From NCBI RefSeq assembly GCF_050624435.1, contig NC_134546.1, positions 43,107,501 through 43,171,500 of the forward strand: DNA of 64,000 nucleotides, in the 5' to 3' direction. Under the pieces are notes generated by a model that saw nothing but the letters and a program-made list of their open reading frames with translations, made no database searches and was not told the DNA's origin. The DNA comes from Tenrec ecaudatus. Taxonomy: Eukaryota > Chordata > Mammalia > Afrosoricida > Tenrecidae. Below are positions 33,925 to 45,665 of the stretch, in pieces. How positions within the stretch are numbered: the first letter of the stretch is position 1; each line of letters begins with the position of its first letter. The translations under genes and the position numbers were made by a program.

Positions 33925-34378
33925 GTAGGTGCCATCAAGTCGACTCTGATTCAGAGACTGCATGTCCAAGAGAATGAAACAACACCCTCATAATTGTTCT
34001 TCAACTTGAGCCCTTGGTTGCAGCCATTGTGTTAATCCATCTCCTTGAGGGCCTTCCTCTGTTTTTTTGTTTTGTTTTGTTTTTGCTGTCCCTCCACATT
34101 ACCAAGCATGATGTCCTCCAGGGACTAGTCTCTCCTGCTAGCATGTCCAAAATATGCTAGCTGAAGCCACGCCATCCATGCCTCTAAGGAGCATTCTGGC
34201 TGTTTGTTCTCTTGGCAGCTCGTGGTACTTTAAATATTCTTCTCCAACACCATCGTTCAAATAACTTGGTTTTCCTTCAGTCTTTCTTAGTCAATGTCCA
34301 ACTTTCGCGTGCATGTGAGGCAACTGAAAACACCGTGGCTTGGGCAGGTGTACCTTAGTCGTCAACGTAACATCTTTA
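33925..34378 (-). mobile_element. RTE-type LINE 3' region
   Basis: The early plus-sense landmarks are GGTGCCATCAAGTCGACTCT, GCAGCCATTGTGTTAATCCA and AAGCATGATGTCCTCCAGGG, followed by AAGGAGCATTCTGGCTGTTT. Nearer the end are CAACACCATCGTTCAAATAA and ATGTGAGGCAACTGAAAACA. This is the antisense of the Afrotherian RTE 3' end, longer than the copy at 32288-32605. A (TTTTG)n-like insertion lies near 34062-34084. Confidence 0.78.
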
Positions 34379-34382
34379 AAGA

Positions 34383-34580
34383 GGTCTTATAGTGGTGCCA
34401 CACAGTGGTAATGAGTTGGGCTGCTTAACTTCAAAGCCAGGAAGTTGAACCCACCAAGATAAAGATGAGGTTCTATTCCTTTGAAGAGTTTCAGTCCTGC
34501 AGATGCTCAGGGCCAGTTCTAAACTGTCCTCTCGGGTCTCCAGGAGTTGGAATCGATTCAATGGCTATGGGTTTGTTTTT
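34383..34580 (+). mobile_element. AfroSINE-type SINE
   Basis: GTGGTGCCACACAGTGGTAA, GGGCTGCTTAACTTCAAAG, GGGCCAGTTCTAAACTGTCC and GGAGTTGGAATCGATTCAAT are in forward order. It lies immediately after the reverse RTE copy. Confidence 0.8.
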
Positions 34581-34853
34581 CTTTTAAGAATACTGACCAG
34601 TTATTTCCAAGAAAGCATTCAAATTATGTTTGTCATGATTAGATCAAGGTTAAATGTTTTCGGCAAACATATTACAGAAATTGTGTAGCCATCTTAATGC
34701 CTCTAAGCATGAAGTACTGGTCATGTTAAACTTGAGCATTGGATAAGATGATTATCTGCAGAATTTCCCACAGAGACTTGAACATCTTTACGGGGGAGAT
34801 GGAGAAGGGTCAAAGGAAATAGTACAAAGAGCTCATAGCTGGTATTCAAAGGG

Positions 34854-34873
34854 GAGAGAGAGAGAGAGAGAGA
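34854..34873. repeat. (GA)n microsatellite
   Basis: This is ten uninterrupted GA dinucleotides. Confidence 0.9.
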
Positions 34874-35324
34874 ATGTATGTAGAATTTTTACAATTATTT
34901 AATCATATACTAAAATACTTAATTGTTCTCTTTATTTGTTTTCAAATGTTTAAATATAAATGGAGCACTTTTATAAGAATTTCTTGAGAAATGAAGGGTC
35001 AGAATGTGGAACACTTTAGGATCAGACTCTATCTCTTGATGTGGGAACATGGCTTCTCTGCCCTTCAACTTGGGAAATCATAGATGATATGACATTCGTG
35101 GAATTAATAACTTGCTAACTTGATTCAGAGAGCTCAGGAAAATGATGACCTATACTTAAACAGAAAGGATACAAATGAGCAGATGTTTCAGGCCAAATCT
35201 GGGAGAGGTCCCAGTAGGAGAATTCCATTGTCTCTAGGGAAATTCTGCACCCTACCAATGCATGGGGGTTCTCCTCAATCCCAGATCTCCAAGGAACAGA
35301 GTTCCTTCGTTATGAATATGCAGG

Positions 35325-35435
35325 ACCCATTTCCATCCAGACAATTCCAGCCCATGGCAACTCTGCAGGACAAAGTAGAACTTCCCCATGAACCCCGATA
35401 CTATAAGCATTATAACTACTGAGCCACCAAGACAC
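35325..35435 (-). mobile_element. AfroSINE-type SINE, internally deleted
   Basis: ATTCCAGCCCATGGCAACTC, TGCAGGACAAAGTAGAACTT and ACTACTGAGCCACCAAGAC are the two ends of a reverse SINE, joined with loss of the body. Confidence 0.65.
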
Positions 35436-35754
35436 CTTAATATGCGTGCCTGGGGCCTACATGCACAATTATAACTGATGCAATCACCAGACCTGGGGTT
35501 AGTATAGCCTCCTCTTGCTTGGCTACTTTAGAAAAACAAAGAGCACCCTTTATACTCAGCATATTTATAAAACCCAAAGGCAAAAAAACCAAGTCCAGTT
35601 CAATGCCCCACAGTGAGAAATAGTATTTAAAAATTCATTCATTTTTTATGATAAAAGTGGCTGTATTCTGAAAACAGAAAGAAGTGCCCTGCTAGTGTTG
35701 ATCTAAGATATTAGAATTGTCTGCCTTACAATATTTTAGTTCCCTGGGCATACC

Positions 35755-35890
35755 CAGAAGGAGCCTGGGTAACATAGTGGATAACATGTTGGGCTGGTGA
35801 CCAGAAGGTCAGCAGTTCAAAACCACTAGCAGCTCAAGGGAGAAAGATAAGGCTTTCATTGATAGGTCCCTCAGTGCTAGACTCCCTAGA
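35755..35890 (+). mobile_element. AfroSINE-type SINE, 5' part
   Basis: GGAGCCTGGGTAACATAGTG, TTGGGCTGGTGACCAGAAGG and TCAGCAGTTCAAAACCACTA are followed by GGGAGAAAGATAAGGCTTTC. The copy stops near CCCTCAGTGCTAG. Confidence 0.78.
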
Positions 35891-36024
35891 ATGGATCATG
35901 GAAACCATTTCCATAAATATGTTGAAAATGATACCAAAATAAAGGCAACTAACCACTAGACAATATACATTAAACGTCTGAGGGTATGTAATTTTCCTCA
36001 TATGTCTTTGAATATAATATCCTG

Positions 36025-36225
36025 CCTGCTGGCATAGTGGTTACGAATTGGGCTGCTAACTGAAAGGTTAGTCATCCGAATTCACAACCTGCTCCCAGGA
36101 GGAAGTAGAGGCTTTCTACTCCTGTTAAGAGTTACATTCGCGTAAACCCGAAGGAGAAGTTCTAAACTGACCTCTAGGATCTCTATGAGTCAGAAATTAC
36201 TCGATGACATTGAGTTTTCTTTTGG
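36025..36225 (+). mobile_element. AfroSINE-type SINE, full length
   Basis: CTGGCATAGTGGTTACGAAT, TGGGCTGCTAACTGAAAGG, AGGCTTTCTACTCCTGTTAA, GAGTTACATTCGCGTAAACC and TCTATGAGTCAGAAATTACTCGATG are all present in order. Confidence 0.85.
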
Positions 36226-36689
36226 AAAGTAGAATATGAGGTGGATGTATTTAATATCCTTCTCAATAAAAAGTTCGTTAAATTTAATCATTGTAAAAAG
36301 CTCCGACACCCAAAGAACTGACCTGTATGGAGTAAAGGTAACAAAGGAAAATTAGAGTTCTAGCAACTAGTTTCTAAGACAGTCATGATGCTTGAGTTCT
36401 CAACTTCTTAGCATATATAAGATTTACTCTTTATATTTTGAATTAGTAAATTTTTAATCAAGTCTAAGCTGCATATGAATACATTTAAATAAATATTATC
36501 ACTCCACATGTATATCTTGGCAAAATATACTAACACAAGAAAACATTTTAACAAAAAAAATCAAATGAGGAAATTGGACTTATTTATTGTGTCTCAAACT
36601 TTGATAATTATGCTTCTTATTGGACTCTACTCAAAACTGGTCATTAATTTAAGAGTAGGTCAATATTTTAAAATTATGGTTACAGGCTC

Positions 36690-36862
36690 TGTAAGAGAGT
36701 TAAATAGTTTACACTCCCAAACTTGCCACGCCCTCTCCAGCATTTGTTGTTTTCTGGTTTGTGCGTTACCTCACAACAGTTCCTGTGTAAGGTAATAGCT
36801 CATCATGTTTTGATTTTCACCTTGTGGATGGCTAGCAATCATGAGCATTTAAGAATATTATT
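36690..36862 (-). mobile_element. Old L1 fragment (ORF2 3'/UTR region), reverse
   Basis: ACACTCCCAAACTTGCCACG, CCCTCTCCAGCATTTGTTGT, GGTAATAGCTCATCATG and TTTTGATTTTCACCTTGTGG followed by ATGGCTAGCAATCATGAGCA are the antisense of a well-known mammalian L1 segment. This is an older L1 lineage than the CCCCCAATAAAATG copies. Confidence 0.7.
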
Positions 36863-36869
36863 TTATTGC

Positions 36870-37735
36870 ATCTGTTATTATTTTTTAACACTAGTAAGGT
36901 AGTTGTGTGTATGTGTGCCAGTGTAGATAGGAAAGAGTAGCACCCTATATTGCGAACTAAGTAGTTTGACCAGTTCTGGAAAACATATACCTTGGTGTAT
37001 TGAAAAATACTTCTAATGATTCCACTCATTTATGTTTCCTTCTTCCAGTCAGTGTAAAAGGGTGAAAGTGGGAGAGCAAAATCCTCAAATGCAGTATTAA
37101 CTCTATTGTTACCCAGTTTAGTGACCTCTCCAATGGTCCATTCTATTGTTTAAAAAGTAAAAGTACTGGAAGAGAAGGTATCCCATTGTTCCTCCCATCT
37201 TTCTAATGCTATATGATCATGAATGAGATGTTTATTTTCCAGCTACCTTACATATAACATAAATATTAAAGGTCAAGAATAGAAGAAATTAAAAATGTCA
37301 TTAAAAAGGAAAACATCAAACCAGCCAACAATTCCATACAAAAATTAAAAAGTCCCTCATAATAGAATGGCTCATAAGACAATCTGTAAATTATTAATAA
37401 TTTGAACAGTAAAAATAAGGTATTTAGTTAACCTGGACTAAATATATAGAATTTAGAGGGCAATCAACAATATGGCCTTCCTAAACTCTGAAACATTTTC
37501 CATCATTTACTGAAGGAATCAAAGGTACGATTTATAACATCAGTAAGATCTTCCAGTTAAAATATCTGGTCATGCAGAAAGTAGTTAAGTCACTTCCACA
37601 GAGTCTTTCCTTGGACTTTTCCCCCCCCATTTTTCTATAACCTTCCCATTCCCAAAGGATCTATTTCATTACATCACCCCAAACTGCTTTTTCCTCTATA
37701 TGTAGCAATTACACAAGAAAAAACGATTCAAATTA
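36870..37735. other. AT-rich intronic DNA, nothing recognised
   Basis: No feature was recognised. Confidence 0.5.
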
Positions 37736-37741
37736 AAAACA

Positions 37742-37950
37742 AATGCACCACCATCAAGTCAACAGTAACTCACAGTGACCCTGGAGGACAGGGTAGAACT
37801 GTCCCCGTGAGCATCTGAGACTATAACTCTTTATTGGAGGAGAAAGCTCTGTTTTTCTAACTTTGTCCTGGCTAGTGGCTGGTGGTTTCGAGTCGCTGAC
37901 CTTGCAGATTGCAGTCCCATGGTGCACCACCAGCCACCAGGGCTCCTAGC
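37742..37950 (-). mobile_element. AfroSINE-type SINE, full length
   Basis: The 3' half in reverse shows CACCACCATCAAGTCAACAG, CTCACAGTGACCCTGGAGG, ACAGGGTAGAACTGTCCC and GAGACTATAACTCTTTATTG. It continues through GTGGTTTCGAGTCGCTGACC to CCAGCCACCAGGGCTCC, the reversed head. Confidence 0.88.
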
Positions 37951-37954
37951 AATG

Positions 37955-40215
37955 CAATATTTACTACTAATTTTGACAATTGGAACTTTAACAACAGTAG
38001 GCTTTCTGAGTCATCTTGGTCTTCCAATGGACTGAAATCTTAGAAAGGAAGAAGCATAGCTTTAATTTCTCTACTTGTTTCTCTTTATGCATTTCCAGTT
38101 GACAATGCCCCTATGGAGTCTGGTGACATTGAGGCATTAAAACAATAGAAAGTGGTCATTGAATTCTTAGGATCAAGGTGTCTTTTTGTTTGTTTGTTTG
38201 TTTGTTTTTAAAGTGGTTATCTGGAGGCCATAGAGGTCCTAAGAATTAGTGATCACCTTTTATTCAGTTGTTCGCCTACAATGTATTATTCTGCATTTGA
38301 ATTTTCATTTCCTACACTCCATTAAAGTCCTTTTCTTTTGATATCTGAAATGTTGAATGGGTTTATAGATATCTTCTCTATCTCTTGTCAGTCCCTGGGA
38401 ATCCACTTCAATGACTGCAAGTCATCCTCCCCAAAACACCACGCCCTTTGAGATGCAAACCGAGTTGCTAGGTTCTCATCTTCTCACTAGGCACTACCCC
38501 CAGTATAGCCTCTTCCTCCTAGGCACCTGGCTTCCTTTTCCGGAGCATCTTATTGAGAATTTAGCTAATGTGAGATGATGACTTTTGTTTTCTCACACAT
38601 TCTATTTCTAATCTTGACTTTTCTAAAACATTCTTCTGCGGCCAGACTGTATGCCTCAGAAGTTCCTTTTATTTAGCATGCATGCTTTTCTTATTTTTTG
38701 ATTTGGTAACTTCACTTATTTGAAATAAAACGACTATCAGACCTTACATAGATCATTAGAAACATAGTTTGGCACTCTCTAGTAGCAAATGAACTTGTTA
38801 TCCTCCCAGGTACCAGGTTCACCTGTAACCATCTTTAGGCACCGAAAGAGAAAGTGTGTGAGGCTAGTATGAGAAAAGAAGGTCTATTTTTGTTGGGAGA
38901 GAAAATTTTGCCACATAACTATAATAAGTAGCAACCAATCAGTGCTTAACGATGCATTGTATCATAGAGTTTAACTGATAAGAGCTAAGAAAAGACTTCC
39001 CACTTCAAATTCTTTTCAACGTATTGTATTTCTGTAATTTGCTCAAGGCACCTATAGTAATGAAAACTGAGACAATTATTGAGAAATTTCAATATTTATT
39101 CTAAATTATGGATTGTTGAGTTATAGGAATATTTCATATATAGGAAAAGAACATAAACGTCACCTCTACTAATTAGTTTCTCCATGAAAGCCTTCCAGAT
39201 AATTACCGGTAATACCGGTGGTGGGAGCTTTAGGTGCATTTCATTAAAGGTATAGTGTCACTACCAGATGAATTGGTTTATATAAAAGCAATTACCACAA
39301 AACCCTATAATGGAAGGTTAAGTGCTACACTTAATTACTAATTTGAGCCCTTCTTACTTATCTTTTGCCGTGCCTGCTCTTTTAAAGGAACCAAATATCG
39401 TCTGTTGGTTCCTGCTTCTCAGAATATTGGACTAGAGGGTAAAAGCATTAGTCCAGCTGCTTTTATAATGAGTCACCAAAAAGTAAAAATAAATGACCAT
39501 AAACCCATACGCATGTGGGCTGTGCTAGGCTTGCTATTGAATCCACATTCACCCTGACTTTGTTCTAACCACCTCCATCTCAGCAACACGTAGTCTGAAA
39601 TTTATATTCAGCCTTTTTGGTCCTGTCGTAGATGAAGCTCTGAGAGAAATGGTACTTGAAATTTTCATGACTTATTTCCTACTTGAGCATCATGCTGAAA
39701 TGCATACAGATTGGATGATTAATAAAATATTTGATGACAACAATGGTGGCTCCCTTGAGTTCTTTACATATTGATCATTACCTTTCTATATGGATGTCTC
39801 AAAATGCTTCACCTGTGCTCTAATATTCTTGAGGGCAGGCTCACTGTTTTACCCTTGCTTGTATCCTTCAGGAAATTAGCAATTCTACTTGTTCTTGATT
39901 TATTAATACAATCTAAAACATTTCTTGGGGAAATGGGCACTTAATAAAATCCTTGTCTAATGCAATATCACATCTGAAATCTAAAGATCTATCATATCTA
40001 AAATAGCTATTTATAAAGATTTACTTGTTACTTACAATGACATTGCAAGCTTCTTATTTTTAAATATATTTTGCGTTATGTATCTTATTCTGGAACTCTT
40101 TCCACTTAATTATTAACTAAAACTTACCATATATTAAATAAGTACTAGTCAAGAAAAATATATAACTATATTTTAAATTTTAATTTATGAATATTCTCTC
40201 AATGTCAGTTAACAG
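37955..40215. other. Intronic DNA, only a (TTTG)n tract recognised
   Basis: A (TTTG)n tract of about five units lies at 38184-38207. The rest, including the small CCGGT-rich spot near 39205-39222, has no assigned feature. Confidence 0.5.
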
Positions 40216-40221
40216 TATTTA

Positions 40222-40335
40222 ACGTATATACTCAAGTATAATCTGACCCGAATGTCGGCCGAGGCACCTAAATTTACCACAAAAACCGCATAAAAATGTG
40301 CTGAAAACCTCGGCATATACACAAGTATACAGAAC
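40222..40335. mobile_element. Short DNA-element relic with GTATATACTCAAGT end, copy 2
   Basis: CGTATATACTCAAGTATAAT, CTGACCCGAATGTCGGCCGA, GGCACCTAAATTTACCACAA and AACCGCATAAAAATGTGCTG match the copy at 22645-22747. The right end CCTCGGCATATACACAAGTATAC approximately inverts the left end, giving a ~110-bp element. It has more CpG than its surroundings. Confidence 0.55.
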
Positions 40336-42469
40336 ATTAGATATTACCATGTCAAGAGAAGACAAGACAATGTCTGTTTTTATAAGCTATACCTAGTATG
40401 TGATATCTAGCCTGTGCACAATGAACAGATTGGGAAAATGGATAAGCTCTTGTTAAAATGGTCTTATACATAACTCTTTAAAAGGTATTAGGGAATATTT
40501 ACCAAGATGCATTGGTGCAGTTGGGTAGTTTCTGATGATCTATGCTTGGGAAATAATATACTATATTTCCCTTTTAATGATACTCTAAGCATTATAATTA
40601 AGTCAAAGGGCAGCTATATTTAACTTGGTATAGTTCAGATTTTTCCAAACTAATTAAGCATAGCATGCTACCCTCTCTAGATTACCATTAATATCCCCTA
40701 GGAAATAGTTCTTAAAGATACCAGATTTAAAATGGCTAAGGGAGAGAAAAATAATTAAAATAAATAGAAAAAAGAATGTTGAAATAAAGTTAGGCATCCA
40801 GAAATAACTGCCACACAGTAATATTACTAGAATTTATCATTTTACATGCCTTGGTCTACGCTTCACAGAGGCCAACATGCCAGGACAAAGGCCAGTCCTC
40901 CCTGTTCGATGTGTTGCACAGCAAACAGTAAAATGATTCGTTTCGGCAAATACATACTGATTAGTCCATATTTTAGGAAATTTATCAATGTACTTTTCTG
41001 TGTTTCCACTGAGGTTATGGTTATAATAAAACATATTTCCAGTAGAATTTCAGTGAATGCAATAAGTTATTAATAGTGGCTATATAATAATATTATATTG
41101 TATCCATGTATTATGCTATGTTCTTTCCATTTTTTTATTCTACTTCTTAACAGAATGTGTATGTTCTCAAAATTGCAATTTAAGGTGGTCATAAATCTCA
41201 GGACACAGAGTTAGCAAATATGCACAGAGTACCTCCTATTGGCCTGTATTATATTAGGCACTGGACATATTGTCAATTTGCTTGCTTCTGAATTTTGTTT
41301 CCAGCAATTTAAAAAATCTTTTTGCTCATTTAATTCCACAAATATTTGTAGAGCATCAGGACTGTAGCAAAGAGTGACCTGGGTTTTGAGGAGGTAGTGT
41401 TTAGAAATCAGAATGGGCCCCAAAGGGAATCACAGCCATGTGATTGCCTAACTTGTGAAGCAGTACTGTGGAAATGGAGTGCTTCCTTAAGAAATCAAAT
41501 TAGTTCATCCAAAGAATGAAAGAGAATTCTCACAGAGGAGTTTATATATCATCAGAATCATCTTTACTATATAAAATGAACGACAATTTTTGTACTTGTT
41601 CTTTATGTTACAAAGACACTGTCTTAAGAACACTCTGGTGTCTTAAAAGGTGCAGAGAACACAGTAATTTTTAGCAACAAATTCAGAAATAAAATATCGA
41701 CAATAGCTTTATATTTCAAATTTATATTTAACGTAAGCATTAAATCGCTTTTTAATTGGGAATCTGCAACTACAGAGAACAGTGGCTGATACTTCTTTCA
41801 TTGAAACCATGCAACAACGACCAAGCTCGCCAGCAAAAGATATTTTATCACGCAGTGACTTAATCTGCAGTTACAAAGACTTGAAATTAGTTCATCTTAG
41901 TGTCACGGAGCCCATATAAAAGTCCACGGTGCTATGACTTTGACAAAACACTCCATTTAATCCACAGACATATCCTTGCAACTGCAAACTGATAGAACAT
42001 TAGTCCCTTTACTGTGTCTCTCCTTGCCCCAAGACCCTCTTGCACATTTCAGTTGTTTTAGCTGCGTATCACAAACAAAATCCCATTTTCTCCCTGAAAA
42101 TGCTTTACAAGATTCCCTCCCTTCATTTGAAATTTTAAGATGGCTACTTTTGACAAAGCCTTTCCGTTGTTGAAATGCAAGGATCCAGTAAAAAGAGCAT
42201 TGACGTGTTGTACCTTTTATGTGTGCATTTTGAGGCTTGCACTTTTTGATGGCCTGGATTTTGCAAGCGATAGCTTGTGCCTCCAAGTTCTCCTATAAGA
42301 TACCAATTACACACTGCAGCAAGAACAATTAGGACAGCATCACAGTCATAGGATTCGAAAGTCCAATCTATACTTGATGGTTCCTCAGAAAAACAATTTG
42401 GTGAAACGAACGCAAAACAGTGCTTTCTTTTCCATACAATCTTCCCCGGATACACATGCACCGGCTTAC
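40336..42469. other. AT-rich intronic DNA, nothing firm
   Basis: CACAAATATTTGTAGAGCAT near 41337 hints at an L2-type 3' end, but it is too short to call. The open frame at 41957-42286 (minus, 109 codons) lies just inside the intron 3' of the exon donor and has no recognised domain. Confidence 0.45.
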
Positions 42470-42641
42470 CTGCAGGGTAGCGCTCGATCACAGGCCAGCT
42501 GTCCACCTGTAAGGTGGCATTGCCGCCACTCCGCGTGAAACGCACTACATGGTACTTCCCATCGTTTATGATTGCATTGGACTCTTCAATGGCGATGTCA
42601 TCTGTCCCAACATTAAATTTAACTCCAATTTTCCCTTGGTG
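42470..42641 (-). CDS. NRXN1: NRXN1 internal exon, middle of LNS6 domain (upstream of SS4)
   Basis: This is a 172-bp coding exon on the minus strand. A pyrimidine-rich acceptor (ccttccag) precedes base 42641, and a strong donor (gtaag) begins at 42469. It starts in phase 0 and gives 57 codons plus one base. The peptide starts [20 protein letters not shown], contains [20 protein letters not shown] and ends WPVIERYPA. This is the sixth laminin-G/LNS domain of neurexin-1, which is shared by the alpha and beta forms. The domain lies outside the cell at the presynaptic membrane and forms the calcium-dependent surface that binds neuroligins, LRRTMs and cerebellins. NGTs are not obvious, but GGNAT contains an N-A-T glycosylation sequon. 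The isoleucine in PVIERYPA supports NRXN1 over the paralogue NRXN2, judged from recalled family sequence. An open frame runs on into the intron past the donor; that extension is not coding. The next exon upstream was not found in the remaining 21 kb, consistent with a very long intron. Confidence 0.96.
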
Positions 42642-43179
42642 CTGGAAGGCAGAAGGGGGAAAAATGGGAGATGAAGTACAGAGAACATCTAAATCAACAT
42701 TTAATAAGAACGATGCATAGGGCTCAGCACCAGTGACTTGCCTCCCATTTTACTTCTGAAGGACTGTCTGTATTAGAAGCAAGCTTCTCAACATTTAGGG
42801 AAATCTCCGTGGTCTCTTTCATGGATAAGTGATATTCTGAAAGATGCCTTTCAAGGGAATTGAGCCACCTTTTCTCCAGAGGTGGCCCCAGGGAAGGTAC
42901 ACAACTACCCGCACGAAAAAAACTTCTTTCCATGTTCTTTCACATGGCTCCTTTAATCCACTCTTTCGATCTCACAGGAAAAAGAGCTGTAAAGTCTCCC
43001 TGTTAATATTGTTGCAATCTGAGCAAAGAAGTCTGTTTAGAGTCGACTGATCAATGCTTACTACACATGGCGTCATTAGAGAGGGTGTGAGCCCACATCA
43101 GTTAATGAGAGCACTTCTTTGGTCACAAGTCACAAAACCATCAAATGCCAAGAGACTAAAACTTACCCAGTTCCTTCAT

Positions 43180-43300
43180 TTTACAGATGATGAAACTGTG
43201 AGACAAGGAAATGCAATGATTTGATCAAGGGTATATAACTTCCTAGGGATGCTATAAGCGATGTCAGCATCCTCACTTTCAGTTTAGGTCAAAGCTAAGA
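43180..43300 (-). mobile_element. MIR SINE fragment
   Basis: CATTTTACAGATGATGAAAC, TGTGAGACAAGGAAATG and TTTGATCAAGGGTATATAAC follow the antisense MIR core (cattttacagatgaggaaactgag...). Confidence 0.7.
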
Positions 43301-43891
43301 ATAAGCTCAGGTGTCCATATCTAAAAGTGACCCACCTCTTTGAGTTGGGCTGGGCAGTGTGGTAAATCATCCTAAGGGCAATGCTGCTGTTGATAACTTC
43401 AGAATCAGGCAGCAAAGGGAAGCACGTGTATAAGTCCTCTGGCTCTGAGAAGCATTCACACACAGCCGAGCTGTCAACTCTACCTTGAGCTCAGTGGCTG
43501 TGAAGGCGTGTGGATGGGCCCTTCTTCAGGAGCTCAGAGGGCTAGCACTGCAGGCTCTCGTCAGAAGACATAACCCGAACTGTCTGCTGCGGCTCACCTT
43601 GCAGCAAACCTCCGTCGGGAGGAATGCCTGGAGGAAGCAGGGGCTTAAAGGCTAGACCATCTATCCACACACACAATTCCAGAAACCTGAAGGTTTGGAC
43701 CACCGTCACGCGAGCTCTTGCTGGATTCTCACAACGGAATTAGACGGCAAGTTCAATGGAAAGTTCTTATGTAAAACCGCACAATTAAAAGGCAGGGTTG
43801 GAGTATGTTACTTACTATGCTGATAAATGTCAGTATAGGAGACACCCCAAAGAGATTTTTTGTTTGTTTCTTTCCCATGGTCTTGATTCTT

Positions 43892-44113
43892 TTTTTTTTT
43901 TTCACATTTTATTAGGGGCTCATACAACTCGTATCACAATTCACACATATACATACATCAATCGTATAAAGCACATCCGTACATTCTTTGCCCTAATCAT
44001 TTTCAAAGCATTTGCTCTCCACTTAAGCCCTTTGTATCAGGTCCTCTTTTTTCCCCCTCCCTCCCTGCTCCCCTAACCCTCATGAGCCCTTGATAATTTA
44101 TAGATTGTTCTTT
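43892..44113 (-). mobile_element. L1 3'-UTR insertion, inverted
   Basis: A poly-T tract is followed by ATTTTATTAGGGGCTCATAC, AACTCGTATCACAATTCACA, CATTTTCAAAGCATTTGCTC and CCCTCATGAGCCCTTGATAA. This is the reverse complement of the tail and of the TTATCAAGGGTTCATGAGGG block seen in forward copies. Confidence 0.82.
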
Positions 44114-44129
44114 CTGAAAAATAAGCCAT

Positions 44130-44210
44130 TGACAGCCTTACAGAAAACAGCTCCTCTCTGACACAAGAGTCACCGCAATGAGTTGGAATCCATTCGACAG
44201 CAACTTCTTA
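44130..44210 (+). mobile_element. AfroSINE-type SINE 3' fragment
   Basis: CACCGCAATGAGTTGGAATC, CATTCGACAGCAACTTC corresponds to the SINE 3' end (gctatgagtcggaatcgactcgatggca). It is short and diverged. Confidence 0.5.
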
Positions 44211-44454
44211 TAAGAAGTGAATAGAGTTCTTAAACTTTTGATTGGAATTGTCATTGACTTGATGGGCAATGTGACTTTTAAAGAAAACAGTTTCTTTCCG
44301 ATCAACTGTTAGACAACTAAAAATGTAACTCATAGAGCAAGTTTCACAGTTCCATGTGCTTTCTGCACACTGTCTTCCTTTAGACATATTTTTATTTTAT
44401 ACCATCTCTTTTGTGATCCTCACTGGTAGGTCCATAACTTTGTAGGGGATTTCA

Positions 44455-44632
44455 GAAACTTGGTGGTGCAGGGGTTAAGGGTTGGCCTGTGATGCACATG
44501 GCTGGTAGTTGGAACCCCCAGCAGCTCCTCAGGAGAAAGACTGGGTGTCCTACTCTCATAGAGTTACAGTCTTGGAAACCCACAGCAGGGTTGCTATGAG
44601 TCAGCATTGACAATATGGCAGGGAGTTCCATG
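44455..44632 (+). mobile_element. AfroSINE-type SINE
   Basis: TTGGTGGTGCAGGGGTTAAG, AGCTCCTCAGGAGAAAGACT, GAGTTACAGTCTTGGAAACC and GGGTTGCTATGAGTCAGCAT are in forward order. About 15 bp is missing near the 3' end. Confidence 0.82.
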
Positions 44633-44965
44633 TGAGACAAGATTCAGGGGATTAAAGTACAGTGCCCATAGATCTGAAATGTTATCCAAGAGTTAGTGGA
44701 GACATTTTTTAGATTTTTTTAATCACTAATGTTTTGTGATGCTTATTTCTTCATTTTGGTACAATTCTTATTTTCTCCTTTTCCATAAGTTATTTTACAC
44801 AGCATGTATCTTTTTAACACATATGTGATACAGGCTCACAGAGGATATTCAAGGCTCTTAGGAGTCATGACAATGGATTTTCATTTTATAAACACCTACA
44901 TGGTGTTCTAAGAACTTTACAAATACTAACTCTGGTATTATTCTTAACAGCTTTGAGGGATGTAA

Positions 44966-44967
<2 letters not shown>

Positions 44968-45017
<50 letters not shown>
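44968..45017. repeat. (AT)25 microsatellite
   Basis: This is fifty bases of uninterrupted AT dinucleotide. The open frame across it (YIYIYI...) is an artefact of the repeat. Confidence 0.98.
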
Positions 45018-45020
<3 letters not shown>

Positions 45021-45463
45021 AAATTTGAGGAAAATGAAGACAAGGCAAGGTAATTAAGTTCACAAAGTTTATAGAGTTAGGAAAAATAATATGTGATTTG
45101 AATGCAGGTCATCAGAATCCTTAGTTATTTGCCTACTATTACACTTTGCTGAGTTTTGGGAAGAGTGGGTCATCCTATAGCTGTAGTGGGCTTATGGGGT
45201 GGACCTAGCTGTTCCTTGTCCCTGTTGTGTCATTCTTGCTAGTTAGGGGCACTTCACAGACTCAGATTGCGCTTTCCACCCCACAATCTCTCTCAACTGA
45301 TATGTGCATCAATGTATCACAGATAGTAAGTAACTGATGTATAAATATAACTGGATATTAAGATGAACGCTTCTTGTCTCAGACTTATCTGAATTCTTAA
45401 GATAGTAGAGTAAAAGAGTAGATTGATACCATGTAAGCCAGCCTTGCAAAAGGCCTTCTAGGT

Positions 45464-45665
45464 CACTGGTTCTCAACCTTCCTCATGCTGTGACCCTTCC
45501 ATACAGTTCCTCATGTTGTGGTGACCCCCCCCACCCCAACCATAAGATTATTTCCATTGCTACTTCATCACTGTCATTTTGCTACTGTTATGAATCGGGC
45601 GACCCCTGTGAACGGGTTCTGTGACCCCCCCAAAGGGGTCACAACCCATAGACTGAGAACTGCTG
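45464..45665 (-). mobile_element. SPIN-like hAT (Buster-type) MITE, copy 2
   Basis: This 202-bp element has the ends CACTGGTTCTCAACCTTCCT and GACTGAGAACTGCTG. It is reversed relative to copy 1. Internal landmarks are CAGTTCCTCATGTTGTGGTG, TTGCTACTTCATCACTGTCA, TTTTGCTACTGTTATGAATC, GGCGACCCCTGTGAACGGG and CAAAGGGGTCACAACCC. Flanks are TTCTAGGT (45456-45463) and TTCTAGAG (45666-45673), six of eight identical and again nnnTAnnn. Terminal and internal changes show it is decayed. No transposase is present. Confidence 0.9.

Larger units (their letters stand above)
8396..42469 (-). other. NRXN1: NRXN1 intron upstream of SS4 exon (34 kb)
   Basis: This 34,074-bp intron runs from the donor after the 172-bp exon (42469) to the acceptor before the SS4 exon (8396). 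It is filled by the repeats listed individually. Between them is AT-rich sequence without recognised features. No third cassette exon, alternative promoter, CpG island or antisense gene was recognised. Intron sizes in this part of NRXN1 are known to be very large. Confidence 0.85.

Noticed and set aside
39205..39222. Two ACCGGT motifs close together
   Set aside because: Too short to support a regulatory call; no neighbouring motif or repeat structure.
42144..42545. Open frame of 133 codons on the minus strand taken as one gene
   Set aside because: Only the part from 42470 upward is coding. The remainder is intron read-through past a consensus gtaag donor.
44858..45043. Frame translating to repeated isoleucine-tyrosine
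   Set aside because: Product of the (AT)25 microsatellite.
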